Assembly: GCF_008831285.2 (NCBI RefSeq)
Contig: NC_045140.1
Location: 17,980,370 to 18,040,369, forward strand
Direction: 5' to 3'
Length of the DNA stretch: 60,000 nt
DNA from: Nymphaea colorata
Lineage: Eukaryota > Streptophyta > Magnoliopsida > Nymphaeales > Nymphaeaceae
Made by a program: the position numbers and the translations under genes. Within the stretch, counting starts at the first letter, position 1. The number at the start of each line of letters is the position of its first letter. The notes beneath the pieces are model-generated. The model saw nothing but the letters and a program-made list of their open reading frames with translations. It made no database searches and was not told where the DNA came from. Of the stretch, positions 25,929 through 55,350 are shown piece after piece.

Positions 25929-25934
25929 TATAAA
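25929..25934 (+). promoter_or_regulatory. putative TATA box of the helicase gene
   Basis: TATAAA lies 123 bp before the chosen ATG, in an otherwise GC-richer leader. It supports starting translation at 26052 rather than at the in-frame ATG at 25692, which would lie upstream of transcription. Confidence 0.5.
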
Positions 25935-26051
25935 GCCCGCCCAACTTATCCCGCCCTCTCCCAAGCATTTTCCCCCGCCCAACGGCGGAAATCAAGACTC
26001 CAAGAAGTAGCGGGAGGAGGGGAAGGGGAAAGGGAAGAGGAAGGAGGAGAC

Positions 26052-44018
<17,967 letters not shown>

Positions 44019-45871
44019 ATTATTGAGTGGTAAGATCTTTGTTACCTAGTCCTTGTCATTCAGAAGTGCTTATTCCATGAAAGTGGTGGTTGGGTTGGTT
44101 TTTTTTTTTTTTTTTGGTTGGTTGTTGGGGGGGGGGTTGGTGGTGTTGGTGTTGACATTGTTACTGCACTGTCTAGCATGTTATTATTATTATCCGATAA
44201 AGCTATATGATCAATATTGTTCATTTAGTTTGATCAAACAGCTCTTTTAAGTGCAAAACCATGGGTCTTCATTCACCAAAATTTAGTTACATAGGGTTTT
44301 CCAGCATTTCCCTTGGATTGGGAATGCGTTTCCTCTCAGTCAAACTGAAGCGGAAGGCATTTATGAGGTGAAATGGGCAAAAGCTGAAAGGCTGATATCT
44401 AAGAAATTCAAGCATCTGTTGGCATGACATTGACATCCTGGAGGGTTGGTCACGTTATAAGAGACGAAAACATTGACGTGTCAATAACCCATCAGAGTAA
44501 GAAACTTTAGCAATAGGGCCATCAATGTACAAGTTTTGCACGTTGTAACTTTGTACTTGATGCTGAGGAGGAGTCTGAAAGTTCTAAACTGGTGTTAATT
44601 TGACTTCAAACTTCTAAACTGGATGGTCTTTTGTTATGATGTTATAACTGTCGAGCGATGACCCTTTTGTAGGCTTGCCCTTTTTTCTGAATGCGGATCG
44701 TTGAGCTTCCTCAGTTTCTAGGAGCTCTCATGGCATCTTGTCATGGGGGTGCAGGGAGCATGAGTTGGTTAGTCCCGATTTTTTAGCATATTTTGTTTAC
44801 GAACAGTTGATTCACTATTATTGCGTAAAATGTTTTATCTATTACCATTTTGCGTCTGTCGAGTGATTTACGGCCCATGGTTTTGAAAGCAATTAAGCTC
44901 TGAAGAAACCCCTGAAAGTAAGATGGCGTATGACTTATGTATGGACGGTTTCTGTTAAACAACCAGGTTCTATCATTGGTGTGTTACGAATATCAACTAC
45001 TGGAGATTCTTAGCATTCGCGTGTCAATATGTAGGGGGTGAGTGCGAGAGAAAATTGTCATGATTATTCGGTTTCAATCAATGCGGTACCCCATGGTGCT
45101 TCTAGAAAAAGGTTGTTGACCAAATGGACAAAAAAAACAAGAAGCTTTCTAATCAGATGCCTCGGATAATTAGGTTACTAAGATGATGCACCTCTTTTGC
45201 AGAATGGAGATAAAGGTTCTCCACCTGTTTTATTTATCTCCGCGGCGCAGGTCCAAAAGCCTCTGAAGTATTTCCATACCTTCTTAATTATGCTAGCAAT
45301 CTGGAAGATCTATATTTGCGATTCAACTAGCTGCATGTCACACGGGCAGATAGGTGGTAACATGATCTCAGTTCCTTTTCATAGAGAGAGCTACAAATGT
45401 TTTATGCTGCAAGTGACAAATCAAACTAGGTATCCATGTTGACAAGCCTAACTCATCATGGAAACTGGGTTGATTCCGAAGATCCAGTTGAACAATGGAC
45501 CGTTGCAAGATGAATACCAGAATCCAGGCCCTTACATGTTAAAGAGATATTGGTGGACCAGTGTGGGCATATCAAGTTTTAGGCAGAAGCGGCAAACCTG
45601 AATCCATCTGCATGGGCTTTTGATAATCTCAAGATCTGAATTTTCTTCTTTCCTGATAAATTGTGTCTCTTACTTTAGGAAGGTCTAACGCAAGTTGTTT
45701 CCAGCAAATATGTTGGGATGACGGATAGCTACTTTTCTTGACAAGAACAAAAACAAAGGAGTAAATATTCGTGATAAAGCTTCTACCAAACTTTTGAACA
45801 AAGAAAAGATACAAAGGCGAAAGGCGAATCCTGTCCCCCGGAGAGACGACTGTTTTGCTTCCGCAGTCTAT
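44019..45871. other. helicase 3' UTR and convergent intergenic region
   Basis: This lies between the stop codons of two convergent genes and probably contains both 3' untranslated regions. Homopolymer T and G runs occur at about 44098-44142. No further gene was recognised; frames here are 81 codons or fewer. Confidence 0.55.
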
Positions 45872-47651
45872 TCATATCCTACTTGCAATGGAGACACGGG
45901 GAGAACCCAAAGCCTTGGCCTTCCGCCGCAGAATAAACTTTTGAATCTTCCCAGTTGACGTCTTGGGCAGCTCCTCAAACAGAACAGTCTTCGGCACCAT
46001 GTAGTGAGGCAGCTTTTGCCTGCAGAAAGAAATGATGTCTGCCTCTGTAATTTGCCCCTCGTGCTCTGGCTTCAGGCTCAGGAATGCACAGGGAGTCTCG
46101 CCCCAATATTCATCTGGCCGGGCCACAATCGCCGCCTCATTGATGGCTGGGTGAGTGTACAAGATGGACTCAACTTCCACACTGCTGACATTCTCACCAC
46201 CACTGATGATGATATCCTTGGACCTGTCCTTGATTTCTAGGTAGCCATCTGGATGCATGACTCCAACGTCGCCGGTAAAGAACCAGCCATCCCTCATGCT
46301 CATGGCTGTGGCTTCCGGGTTCTTTAGGTAACCTAACATGATGCATCCTCCTCTTAAGACTATCTCACCCAGTGTGGTGCCGTCTCTAGGAACACTTTTC
46401 AGTGTGTCCTTGTCCACCACATCCATCTCAACCATGCCTAGGGCCCTTACCCCTTGCCTTGCCTTCAGCCTAGCTCGATCAGATGCAGGCAGGCGGTTCC
46501 ATTTCTGTTTCCATGCACAGGACACTACCAACCCTCCCGTCTCCGTCAATCCATAGCCGTGGCTTACCGAGAATCCGAGTGCTTCAGTCCGGAAGAGAAC
46601 TGCAGCAGGTGGCGGCGCGCCGGCTGTGAGGATCTGAACTGGGTGCGGCAACTGAGCTGATTTGGCGCCATTGCTGATCATGTTGAGCACAACCGGTGCG
46701 CCGCACATATGGGTCACCTTGTGTTCTGCTATGGCCGAGAATATGGTGCCCGGGTCGAACCGTCTCAGGCATACGTTGGTTCCTCCCAGGGCAGCCATTC
46801 CCCAAGGGAAGCTCCAACCATTAGCGTGAAACATGGGGAGCGTCCAAAGGTACACGGGTTGGCCGGTGACCCCCCAATCAATCAATGAATTAAGGGACAT
46901 GATGAATAGGCCGCGGTGGCAGTGGACGACCCCCTTCGGGTCGGAGGTGGTGCCGGATGTATAGTTGAGCACCATCGGTGTCCACTCGCTGAGTGGCCAT
47001 ACCCATTTGAACTTGGGATCCCCTTTCTTCACCAAGTCTTCATATGTCGCCATGATCTCTGGCCTGCTTCCGCTTGCTCTGGGTCTTAGGTCATCATCGT
47101 CTTCAGAATCATCTTCTTTTATTAAGACCATCTTAGGGGCTGATTTTGTTTTTGCAGAAACCAGGGCGAGCGCTTCATTGACAACCGGCAAAAACTGGTA
47201 GTCGACAATGACAAGCTTCGACTCACTGTGAAGTAGAATCACCGAAATGGTTCTAGCGTCAAGGCGGGCGTTGATGCTGTTGAAGATGGCACCAGACATG
47301 GGGACAGCAAAATGCATCTCGTACATGGCAGGGATGTTGGGAGAAATGACCGAAACCTGAATGATCAGAGACTATTAAAAAAAAAAAAACTGTTGTTCAA
47401 AGAAAACCAGAAAGTTAGTATCTGCAGAGGTGGAGAAGGCATAGAAGGATTACCACATCTCCCCTGCCTATACCCAGAGACGAAAGTGAGGAAGCGAGCC
47501 TCAGGCATCTCTCCAACGTTTGGGACCATGTGAAAGAGGTCCCGTTGTAGACGATTGAGGTGCACTCTCCATAGACCAAAGCTGCTCTCTCTAGGAAGGT
47601 GAGAGGAGTGAGAGGGGGAGAATTAGGAAGACTGGGCTTCAGCTGATCCAT
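45872..47651 (-). CDS. peroxisomal acyl-activating enzyme (AMP-forming acyl-CoA ligase)
   Basis: Activates a carboxylic acid with ATP to an acyl-adenylate and transfers it to CoA. Two exons on the - strand: 47651-47454 (66 codons) and 47356-45872 (494 codons plus TGA), joined in phase 0 by a GT-AG intron of 97 bp, giving GDV|VSVISPN; total 560 aa, usual for the family. Motifs: P-loop-like YTSGTTSDPKG at about 198-208, YGLTETGG at 334-341, TGD at 427-429, hinge region KDIIISGGENVSSVEVE from about 446, and the C-terminal catalytic lysine in STGK (K536). The protein ends in SRI, a known plant peroxisomal targeting tripeptide. An acidic insert (EDDSEDDDD) lies at about 147-155. It resembles the plant AAE1/AAE5/benzoate- and cinnamate-CoA ligase clade; the substrate (short- or medium-chain fatty acid, or an aromatic acid) cannot be decided from sequence alone. 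Confidence 0.92.
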
Positions 47652-47654
47652 GAC

Positions 47655-47656
<2 letters not shown>

Positions 47657-47694
<38 letters not shown>
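47657..47694 (-). repeat. (GA)19 microsatellite in ligase 5' leader
   Basis: A pure GA run (CT on the coding strand) ends about 5 bp before the ligase start codon, so most of the predicted 5' UTR is this repeat. Confidence 0.95.
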
Positions 47695-47697
<3 letters not shown>

Positions 47698-47714
47698 GTT
47701 CAGTTATATCTATA

Positions 47715-47722
47715 TATTTATA
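47715..47722 (-). promoter_or_regulatory. putative TATA box of the acyl-activating enzyme
   Basis: On the - strand this reads TATAAATA, 64-71 bp before the ATG. Transcription would begin about 30 bp downstream, inside or at the edge of the CT microsatellite. Confidence 0.5.
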
Positions 47723-48440
47723 TCATAGAGATCGCACTTTATACCCGTCATCCCGAGTGCTGAGCAAATGTTGTCATCTTCCCTGCAAGGATGGATGCCT
47801 CCGGAGAAAAGGAGAAAGATTAATGGAAAAGTTTTTTTGTCCGAGAGGACCACTAAACTCCACGTGATTTGAAAAGAGTTGCACTTGAACGTAAAGAGAT
47901 TTGAAATGACGTAACCAATACGAAATCTCTTAGAACCACTGAATAGTTAATTAAACGATCGTTTCATCCTCAATGATGAAATCGAGATTGTATGGAAAAC
48001 CCAGCTACCTTTCGGATTCACGGGCAGGAAGGGGTCCTTTTCAACGATTAGGTCCACATTTCTTGGTTAGTTTGTTACTTCCACGGCTTGGACTTCTGGA
48101 TCTCACCTCCCACATCTTTGATGATGAGTGAAGCAGACATGACCCCATAGGGGACCCAAATACATAAGCCTATCTTCATTTGTATGGCTGACGATTTTTT
48201 CTGCTTTTTCTTGCCTCCTGATTACATGCAATCTTTCTTTAGTGGACCATCCATGGTTGAGTTATCTGTCCATTTGAATTGAATTCGACGCAGGGGCTGA
48301 TCAAGGGCCTTGAAAAATCAACCATTTTTGTTGAATCGCATGAACCTGCTATGAATCGCTTGCATGATTCAGGGCCGCTAAATCGCCATTGTTAGCTAAA
48401 AAAAGAAGACATGGTGCAACAGAAAAGATCTTTTAGCGAC
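47723..48440. other. upstream region of the ligase, no gene seen
   Basis: Probable promoter region of the - strand ligase gene. No coding sequence or repeat was recognised. Confidence 0.5.
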
Positions 48441-49740
48441 TAGCTATACTTCCGTTGGCATCACCGGTCAAAGGAGCAACCACTGGAAAATTGGGGATGC
48501 CAGCAAGAAGAGGTCGGACTCATCAGGGTAAAGGCCATGCAAAATGAGAGCGCCACCTGATCGAATTTTCGTTGAAGCGTCGAACTCTAGCGGAAGCAGC
48601 AGTGCAAATTTTCCTAATTGCTGGTGATGGCATCTTCTTCTCCACGGCATTAGAGGCTGCCCATTCATAGGCAGAAAACAAAGGGGCTTGTCGCCTTACA
48701 ATGCCTACAGTTTCAACAGTAGGATTGGCCTCACAACTTCTCCGGAGGTACAGTCTTCCCATTAACTCTCTGTGTTGGCCTTTCATCTTTACCAAATGGG
48801 CAAATTTCAGATTATCGCACCAGGTCAAGGATTAGGTCTGATCACTACCTGCAGCCATAAAAGAATCTCTATCCTCCACTTCCTGCCCAGGCAGCAGTTA
48901 GCATGATAAGTTTAACGCTTTTCCAAATAGATTTCCTCAACCAGACGAATGTCAAACTATTGTCGTCATGTACTCGAGAATTGCGGAATTTTCAGCAGCT
49001 TTAAAGCACCACCAGGGGACACCATAGATGCCATCCTCTCTTAGCCCATTCAGACTTGAATTTGCAGCCCCACCACCAGCATAAAAAATCCGGCAAAGTT
49101 CTTTTGAATTGTTCCTGAACATTAAATTTCAAACTTCTCATTTTCCATACAAACAGAGCTATCTTACATCTCAAAAGCAGATCTATCGTTTCTTCATATA
49201 AGCCACAAGAAGGACATCTGTTAGCCAGATGTATCCCAAATTTCTTCAGCCTGTTGAATGCAAGTAATCTTCTTTCAAAAGCCAGGAACAATCTCCATTT
49301 TGCATGAGGCAAGGCATCGTTTTCCTTTTAGCATATGTTCTTGAACGTATCTTCCTCGGAGAAAGGCTCCCTGTTCTCCGCCTACAAGTGTAGCCAAAAT
49401 CAGCTCTACTCTCTTTGCCACGACTTTAGTGATCATTTTATACAAGCAGTTGCATAATGCTACCAGGCGGAAATCTGTAATATAAATCACAAGTTGTTTT
49501 TTTTTGGATTCAAGATTATGTGCGACCCATTCACTCGTCTGATGAGTTCCCTGTTTTAAAGAAATCACCAATAGCAACAACCACTTTATTTCTTAAAAAA
49601 TTCTACATTAAATCCATCGGACCATGGTGCTTTCCCATTTTTCATTTTAAAAACAGTCCTACGCACATCCTCGATGGTGATAGGCGTGAGTAAAAGTTCT
49701 AAATCAAAATGTATTTTTCCTGATTTACAGAATTTCGATT
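48440..49740 (-). pseudogene. decayed LINE (non-LTR retrotransposon), 5' and internal deletions
   Basis: Fragments appear on the - strand in LINE order. About 49730-49590: the start of the reverse transcriptase with KMKNGKAPWSDGFNVEFF (usual KAPGPDGF). About 49500-49330: ITDFRLVALCNCLYKMITK and EQGAFLRGRYVQEHM. About 49310-49000: RT-associated zinc-binding domain (KWRLFLAFERRLLAFNRLKK, CPSC, EETIDLLLRC, W). About 48600-48460: FDAST...GGALILHG, resembling the RNase H domain. Stops and frame changes separate the pieces, and the catalytic core of the reverse transcriptase (including the YADD-type box) is missing between the second and third. The endonuclease region is absent. It is a dead copy in the upstream DNA of the ligase gene. 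Confidence 0.8.
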
Positions 49741-51570
49741 CGGTTTCCGCCCAATTGTTGGATCATCAAGCTTTTCCTTTTGTTTCAAATACTGATTTGG
49801 ATAATATTGGAAAAACAAGTGACAGATGGACCGCAGTAAATTTTGCAGCGGGGATTGAGCTTATCCGACGGGACTTAACTGATATAGTTTGGCAGTTCCA
49901 TGTCTTCACCAACTAGAAGATGTAGTGTACTTTGGATGATCTCAAACTAATGTATTATTAATCCATAAAAACTATTTATTTTCCTTCCGTCGATATGTAT
50001 TGTTGTACTGGAGGCTCCCTCCCTCCCTCCCTCTCTTTCTCTTTCTTTATCTTTTGGTATTAAACAAATACGATGCTTCCTAAGATCTTGCCAGTTGCCA
50101 TTGTTATTTAAAAAAATGATAGGAAAATTTTGTGCATGGTAGCATGCACAAGTAGGCTTGAAAAGTCTCCGGATGCATTCAGTATTCAGTGGAAGCAGCG
50201 TTGATGCTGCTCATGATACTGACGGGCCCGTAGTTGTCGCGACTTCACCCACACCCACCAATCTCGGACATGCACGAGAGGGACATGTATACTAATACTC
50301 ATAATGAGAGAAGGGTAGCTTTTATCTGTACAGGAAGGTCACTTAACTTGTGATCAATGATCGAAAGAAAAGCACTTAGCTATATATTCTAGTTTCAACA
50401 ATGCCGTCGACGTCTCTATCCGCGCCATGCTGTTTTTCCAAGCAGTATGGGACCACGGGCCAATGTGTTTTGGCCTGTATCGAGTGGCCGCTGTAAAATA
50501 CTGATTTTAACATTGTTTTACTTTTATATTGATCGATCATAATTGGGCCCTGAAAGGAGCCATTTCTGGGTCCCTTTCGTACACAACCACACTAACAACA
50601 TTATTGGCTTTGAAATTTCCTTGTATGGGTTCGCTTTGAAACTTCCTATTTGGGTTCAATTTGATTGAAGACAAGGCAAAGGTTGTTCAGTATCAAACAC
50701 TTTGGAGGGGAACTTATCAACTGTACACGCTGTAAAGATGTTTTGAAAGGGACCGCGGGCTTTGCTTACAACCATTTAAGAGAGACATTGACAATTTTGT
50801 GTGGATCCTTAACGTATTTATAGAACATGCTTTGTTTATTAGGTGAACTTAGTCATCTTACCGCTCAAGAAAAGTGCCGAGTCTCCTACCATCCTCCCAT
50901 TCCCTTATGATACCAGACATTTTCAATGTCTCAAGGTGATACGCTGTGATGCTTCAACTCGCACATTGCCGCCTTTTTTTCTTTTTGTGGTATATAAAGT
51001 TTACATACCAATAGATCAAAACAGAATCTCGACACCAACAAACCCCAAATCCATTGCAACACCAACCCCTCTGAAATATAAGTATATGTGAATTCACTTC
51101 TAAAGCAGCGGACTTGTAGATAGCTACGGCTGCTTCAGCTTATAGCTTTTCCTCTTACATAAACAATTCCAACCACCAGGCCAAATCATCTTCGTTGTAT
51201 TGGAAGAAAAAAAGGGTTGGGGACTCCTTCTGGCTCACGATCGCCTCAAAAGGGTCATCTATGGCGTCTACCATCAAAGATCAAGAACCTGACTCTCGTA
51301 TTCAGCTCACAACAACTATCATAAGGTTCAGGCAGTAGATTCTGATATGGTAAACTTAATTTTCTTTCATGCTAGTAGCTTGGCATAGCTAGCCAGCCAG
51401 GTAAAGGGCTTGTAAAAGTCCGGTCATTGGTTCTAATTTCTGTAAAGATCAAGTGTGGACGTATATATGACCTGAGATAGACTGTTACTCAAGATTTTAC
51501 ACCACCGAGCAATTCATTAACTCTCCCAGCTTGGGTGCAGTTTGTAGTTTGCCAAAATATGTGAGTTTTA
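49741..51570. other. intergenic, no gene seen
   Basis: Short frames only. A CCCT-type tract occurs at about 50014-50035. Nothing else was recognised. Confidence 0.55.
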
Positions 51571-51573
51571 TGT

Positions 51574-52204
51574 CTTGTTTGGATGGACAGAAAGGAAGGG
51601 ATTGATCAATCAATCTTTTGTTTGGTTGACTAATTAAAAAAAAAAGAAAAAAAAAAGAAAAGTAAAAAAAATTGTTTGGTTGCAAAGAATGAGAAAGGGA
51701 AGGGAGGGAATTGAAAGAATGCTCTAATGTAAACCCGATCTCTCAAAAATTAAAGAAATTGAGAAGGAAATAAAAAATCTATCCCTTTCTACCGTATATC
51801 CTTGACCTTGTGTGACTCTCTCTATCCCTCCCCGCTATTGGTTAAGTCTCTAACGAGCACCTACTCCGACTCTCTCTCCCTTCTTGCCACTACTCGAGAC
51901 TTGAACAACGGAAACCATACCAACCATCGCTCGAGTCACCATCGCGGCCTCTAAATGAATTGCCACTGTTCATTGTGTTTCTTGTATACCTCTGGAGTTG
52001 AATATTAGGGGTATTATTATAAAATAATTTAAATTCTATTATTTTCTTTTCTTTATGTAAATATGATTTTAACAATTCTTTCATTTTTATTCAAACAAGC
52101 TGTCACCTCTTTTCTTTTCTTTTTTTTTTTCTTCCTTTCTCATTTTTTTTCTTCCTATCTTTTCCTTTCCTTTCCACTCCTCCCTTTCCCTTCATCCAAA
52201 CAAG
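51574..52204. mobile_element. foldback or MITE-like element with CTTGTTTGGATG ends
   Basis: CTTGTTTGGATG at 51574-51585 is exactly complementary to CATCCAAACAAG at 52193-52204. Inside, the left arm is purine-rich (GAAAGGGAAGGGAGGG) and the right arm pyrimidine-rich, so the arms could pair over a longer distance. TTA trinucleotides lie near both ends, hinting at a PIF/Harbinger-type target duplication, but the exact ends are uncertain. No transposase is present. Confidence 0.5.
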
Positions 52205-52670
52205 GTTATCGACCATGACATGCATGGGTTCATGAGACATTATTCAGCACGAAAACTTTTTCCCATTGGAAGAGGCAAGCGACCGAATGACTGCGGAAAG
52301 CGGAAGTGCCCCCAAGGCAAATTAATGTTATTCGCTGTGGGGTACAGAGGAAAGGAGAAAAGATCTGGGAGAAATCTAATGACAGTGATTTTGAGTTTGA
52401 CTGTGGTCCATTCTTACTATTATTAAGGGCTAAGAGTGTGTTTTTTTTTTGTTGGTACAACTAAGAGGGTGTTTTCAATGATAATGTCAATAAATATCGG
52501 GTATATGTGGATACAGCAGTTGCATATTGTCCTACTTTCTTTTTCTGAATTAGAGGTAATTAAACATTTAAAGATTTACTGCTCTCTACACCAACAGAAC
52601 ATGATTCAGAAGCAGAAGTGTATTTTTTTTATTTTATATATATATGTATTGTGTATATACATTTGTAAAA

Positions 52671-52889
52671 ATTATATTTGAAATAAAAGAATACTTAAAA
52701 TCATAAACTAGTAGAAATTTTTCTTAACTATTTTTTTCCCCGATTTCATTTTTCAGAAAAATATATCAAAATAGTATTGTAAAATTATATTTGAAATAAA
52801 AGAATACTTATAATCATCAACTAATGGGAAATTTTCTTAACTAATTTTTTCCCCGATTACATTTTTTAGAAAAATATATAAAATAGTGA
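52671..52889 (+). repeat. 113-bp tandem duplication
   Basis: The sequence starting ATTATATTTGAAATAAAAGA at 52671 restarts at 52784 and remains similar to about 52889 with a few differences. Two copies, AT-rich, non-coding. Confidence 0.85.
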
Positions 52890-55079
52890 AAAGATTTAGC
52901 TTAAATATGTCTGCAGATATAACATTCTGATAAAAGAATTAAAATTATAGCTTAAGCTTAGCTTGAATATGCTTGGAGTTTAAAGTTGAGAAAATAATAT
53001 ACACACGACTACGACTATAGATCCATTTATGTACTTATATGACGATGGATAAATGTTCTATGTTTTTCTCTTATTATGTTGAATGAGAAATTTACAAGAA
53101 ATCGTTAATTTTCCAATTATCAAAATTTTTATATCCTTACGAAAAAAATATCTGCCATTGATGGCCACAGAGAGAGAGAGAGAGAGATTGGTATATGCCA
53201 AAGAGACAAAATCATATAATCTCAAGTTAACCTCTTAGTGGTGTTTTTAATTTCACCTGAATACGCAAGTATTTAACAGCTTTGGTTTAAAATACACTTA
53301 TAAAAAGCCTCAGATCCTTTTGGCATCAATCTTTTCGTGTTATAAAAGGCCATTGATTTATTTTTTTGTTTTTTTATTTAAACTTAGAAATATTAAATCC
53401 GTTTGGTTAATGGTTAATAAGGTTTTATATGTAAAGTTACTTAAAAAAATATTAAAAAGTACCTTTACACGTCATACCTTTTGTATTATAATTAAATGGA
53501 TCTTAAGTATGTATGGATAGCATCCTGAAATGACATTTTGGAGGCAAAATGCACAAAAGGACGTTGAAGGCATGTTTTTGGTGAAACAGTGCTTCAAAAG
53601 CAAGTGAATAGCTCAACTTCTCCTAAGGTTTTCTACAGAAAACACTGTTTTGGATGTGTCATCCAAACATACAACTCAAGTTTTAAAAATAGTTAGAAAA
53701 ACTGATTTTTTTTTTTAACAAAACCTGAATTTTATAAAAAAGAATGCCATCCAAAACTCCTAAAAGAATAACGTAGCTAACTAGCCTGATAGACTGGTAT
53801 TATAATAAACATTATTCCTTTAAACTGCAAACAATAGTAATTGGATGAGATATTTTAGCTGACAAATATATCACAAGTAACCTTATAATATGAGGTGGGA
53901 AAGGGAATCAGGCTTCATTCACTAAAAAGGTTTCATCCATACACTACAAAATATCTTCGTAAAATTTGTATATTTACTCATACAACACATTTTTGGATGA
54001 AGGTAAGCACGGCCAACTCTTTCACAAGGTGGCAAAAAAATTGATGAGCACAACTCTTTTGAAGGAAAAGGAAGGAGAACACTTTCACGTGTTAGCGTCT
54101 CCTTGCTGGAATTGAAAACGGAAGTTACGTGACAATCCTTCCTTCGTTGAGAAGGTAAAACAAAAGGAATCACCGGCTGTGTCACATCAGAATGACCATG
54201 CTATATATGTGCAGTAGGTGGACTGAATTTCGGTGGCCGTCTTCAGGGAAACGAAGATACTCAAGTTAAGGCTAGGCAAGTGAGGTTGCCGGCAAAATCA
54301 ATAATGTTAATCAAAGAGAATGAAGCAAGCTGCTTGAGTAGCCTCCTCGCATACGACTAGAGGCCTGTGACTGTGTTTGAAGGCAGGTCTGAGCACTATA
54401 CTTGATGCTGCCCAGCCCAAGACCCCAAAAGTGGAGAGAACGCTAAAACTTGTTTATGAAAACTTGAAAAAACAAGCTGGTTGAGTAAATATATGCATTT
54501 GCTTTTACATTCGTCTCAACATATTGATTCACTCGGCCCTGCTTGCTGTTGGGTGTCCGACTGATTACTCCATCTTACCTACACTAGCAACGTCCTGAGT
54601 GTTGCAGGAGCCAATCTTTATTAGGCCAGACATTTCCGTGATTGCTGAAAAGTAGCAGCTGGATGCTTCGTCTTAAGTGATATATGCGGCCGTATGCAAT
54701 TGAAAAGCTTTCCAACTTCCAAGAAATGCTTACCCATGGCAATTGAAATACAAGCTAAACGTTTCCTACGGGATCCTGGTTACTGTAGAGTTCCCAAACT
54801 GGAAGTTCTGAATTTTCGTGTACTCCATGGAACTAAAGTTGCAGACTGTGGAACTGTTGGTTCAGTCCGGTTGCTTGCATTCTCGAAGTTCCAAAAGTTA
54901 CCTTGGAGTGTTGGGTTATATATATATACATGTACACACTACATAAAACAATTTTCATTAATGAAACATGTAAATTGGCAAACACCTTAAATAAGATTTC
55001 CCAAGACATTTTTTCGTAAGAAGATAAAAAGAGTACAAAATCATTATCATAAAAAACTTATATAGGTATTGAGAAATTT

Positions 55080-55350
55080 ATCAGGTATAATACAATAAAG
55101 TTATATATCTCTAAAATAAAATGAAAAAATCTCGACCAACATTTAAAAAAACTTAAAACATTTAATAAATCCTAAAAGTTATAAAAAAATAAAAAAAACA
55201 CATCACTTTTTTTATTTTCTAATATTTTTTAAAAAAATGCGAGTTTTTTTTTAATTTTCTAATGTTTTTTTTTAAATGCGGGTTTTTAATTATACCGTGC
55301 TGTTTTACGTATTATACACGTTTTTTTTTAATAAAAAGCGTTTTTTATGA
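55080..55350 (+). repeat. AT-rich dispersed repeat, intergenic copy 1
   Basis: It begins CAGGTATAATACAATAAAG, runs through A-rich then T-rich halves, and ends near GCGTTTTTTATGA. An inverted ATTATACC lies near the right end (about 55288), so the unit may be bounded by short inverted repeats. Its first 15 bp closely match the copy at 58792. Confidence 0.55.

Noticed and set aside
25692-26051. Upstream in-frame start for the helicase (120 extra residues)
   Set aside because: It lies upstream of the likely TATA box, and the extension is unlike a transit peptide; the start at 26052 gives a family-like N-terminus.
46004-47201. Several plus-strand frames across the ligase gene
   Set aside because: They are antisense shadows of the ligase exon, which has all family motifs on the minus strand.
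54694-54990. 98-codon frame in the intergenic region
   Set aside because: No recognisable domain, no splice partners, and a simple-repeat TA patch near its end; probably chance.
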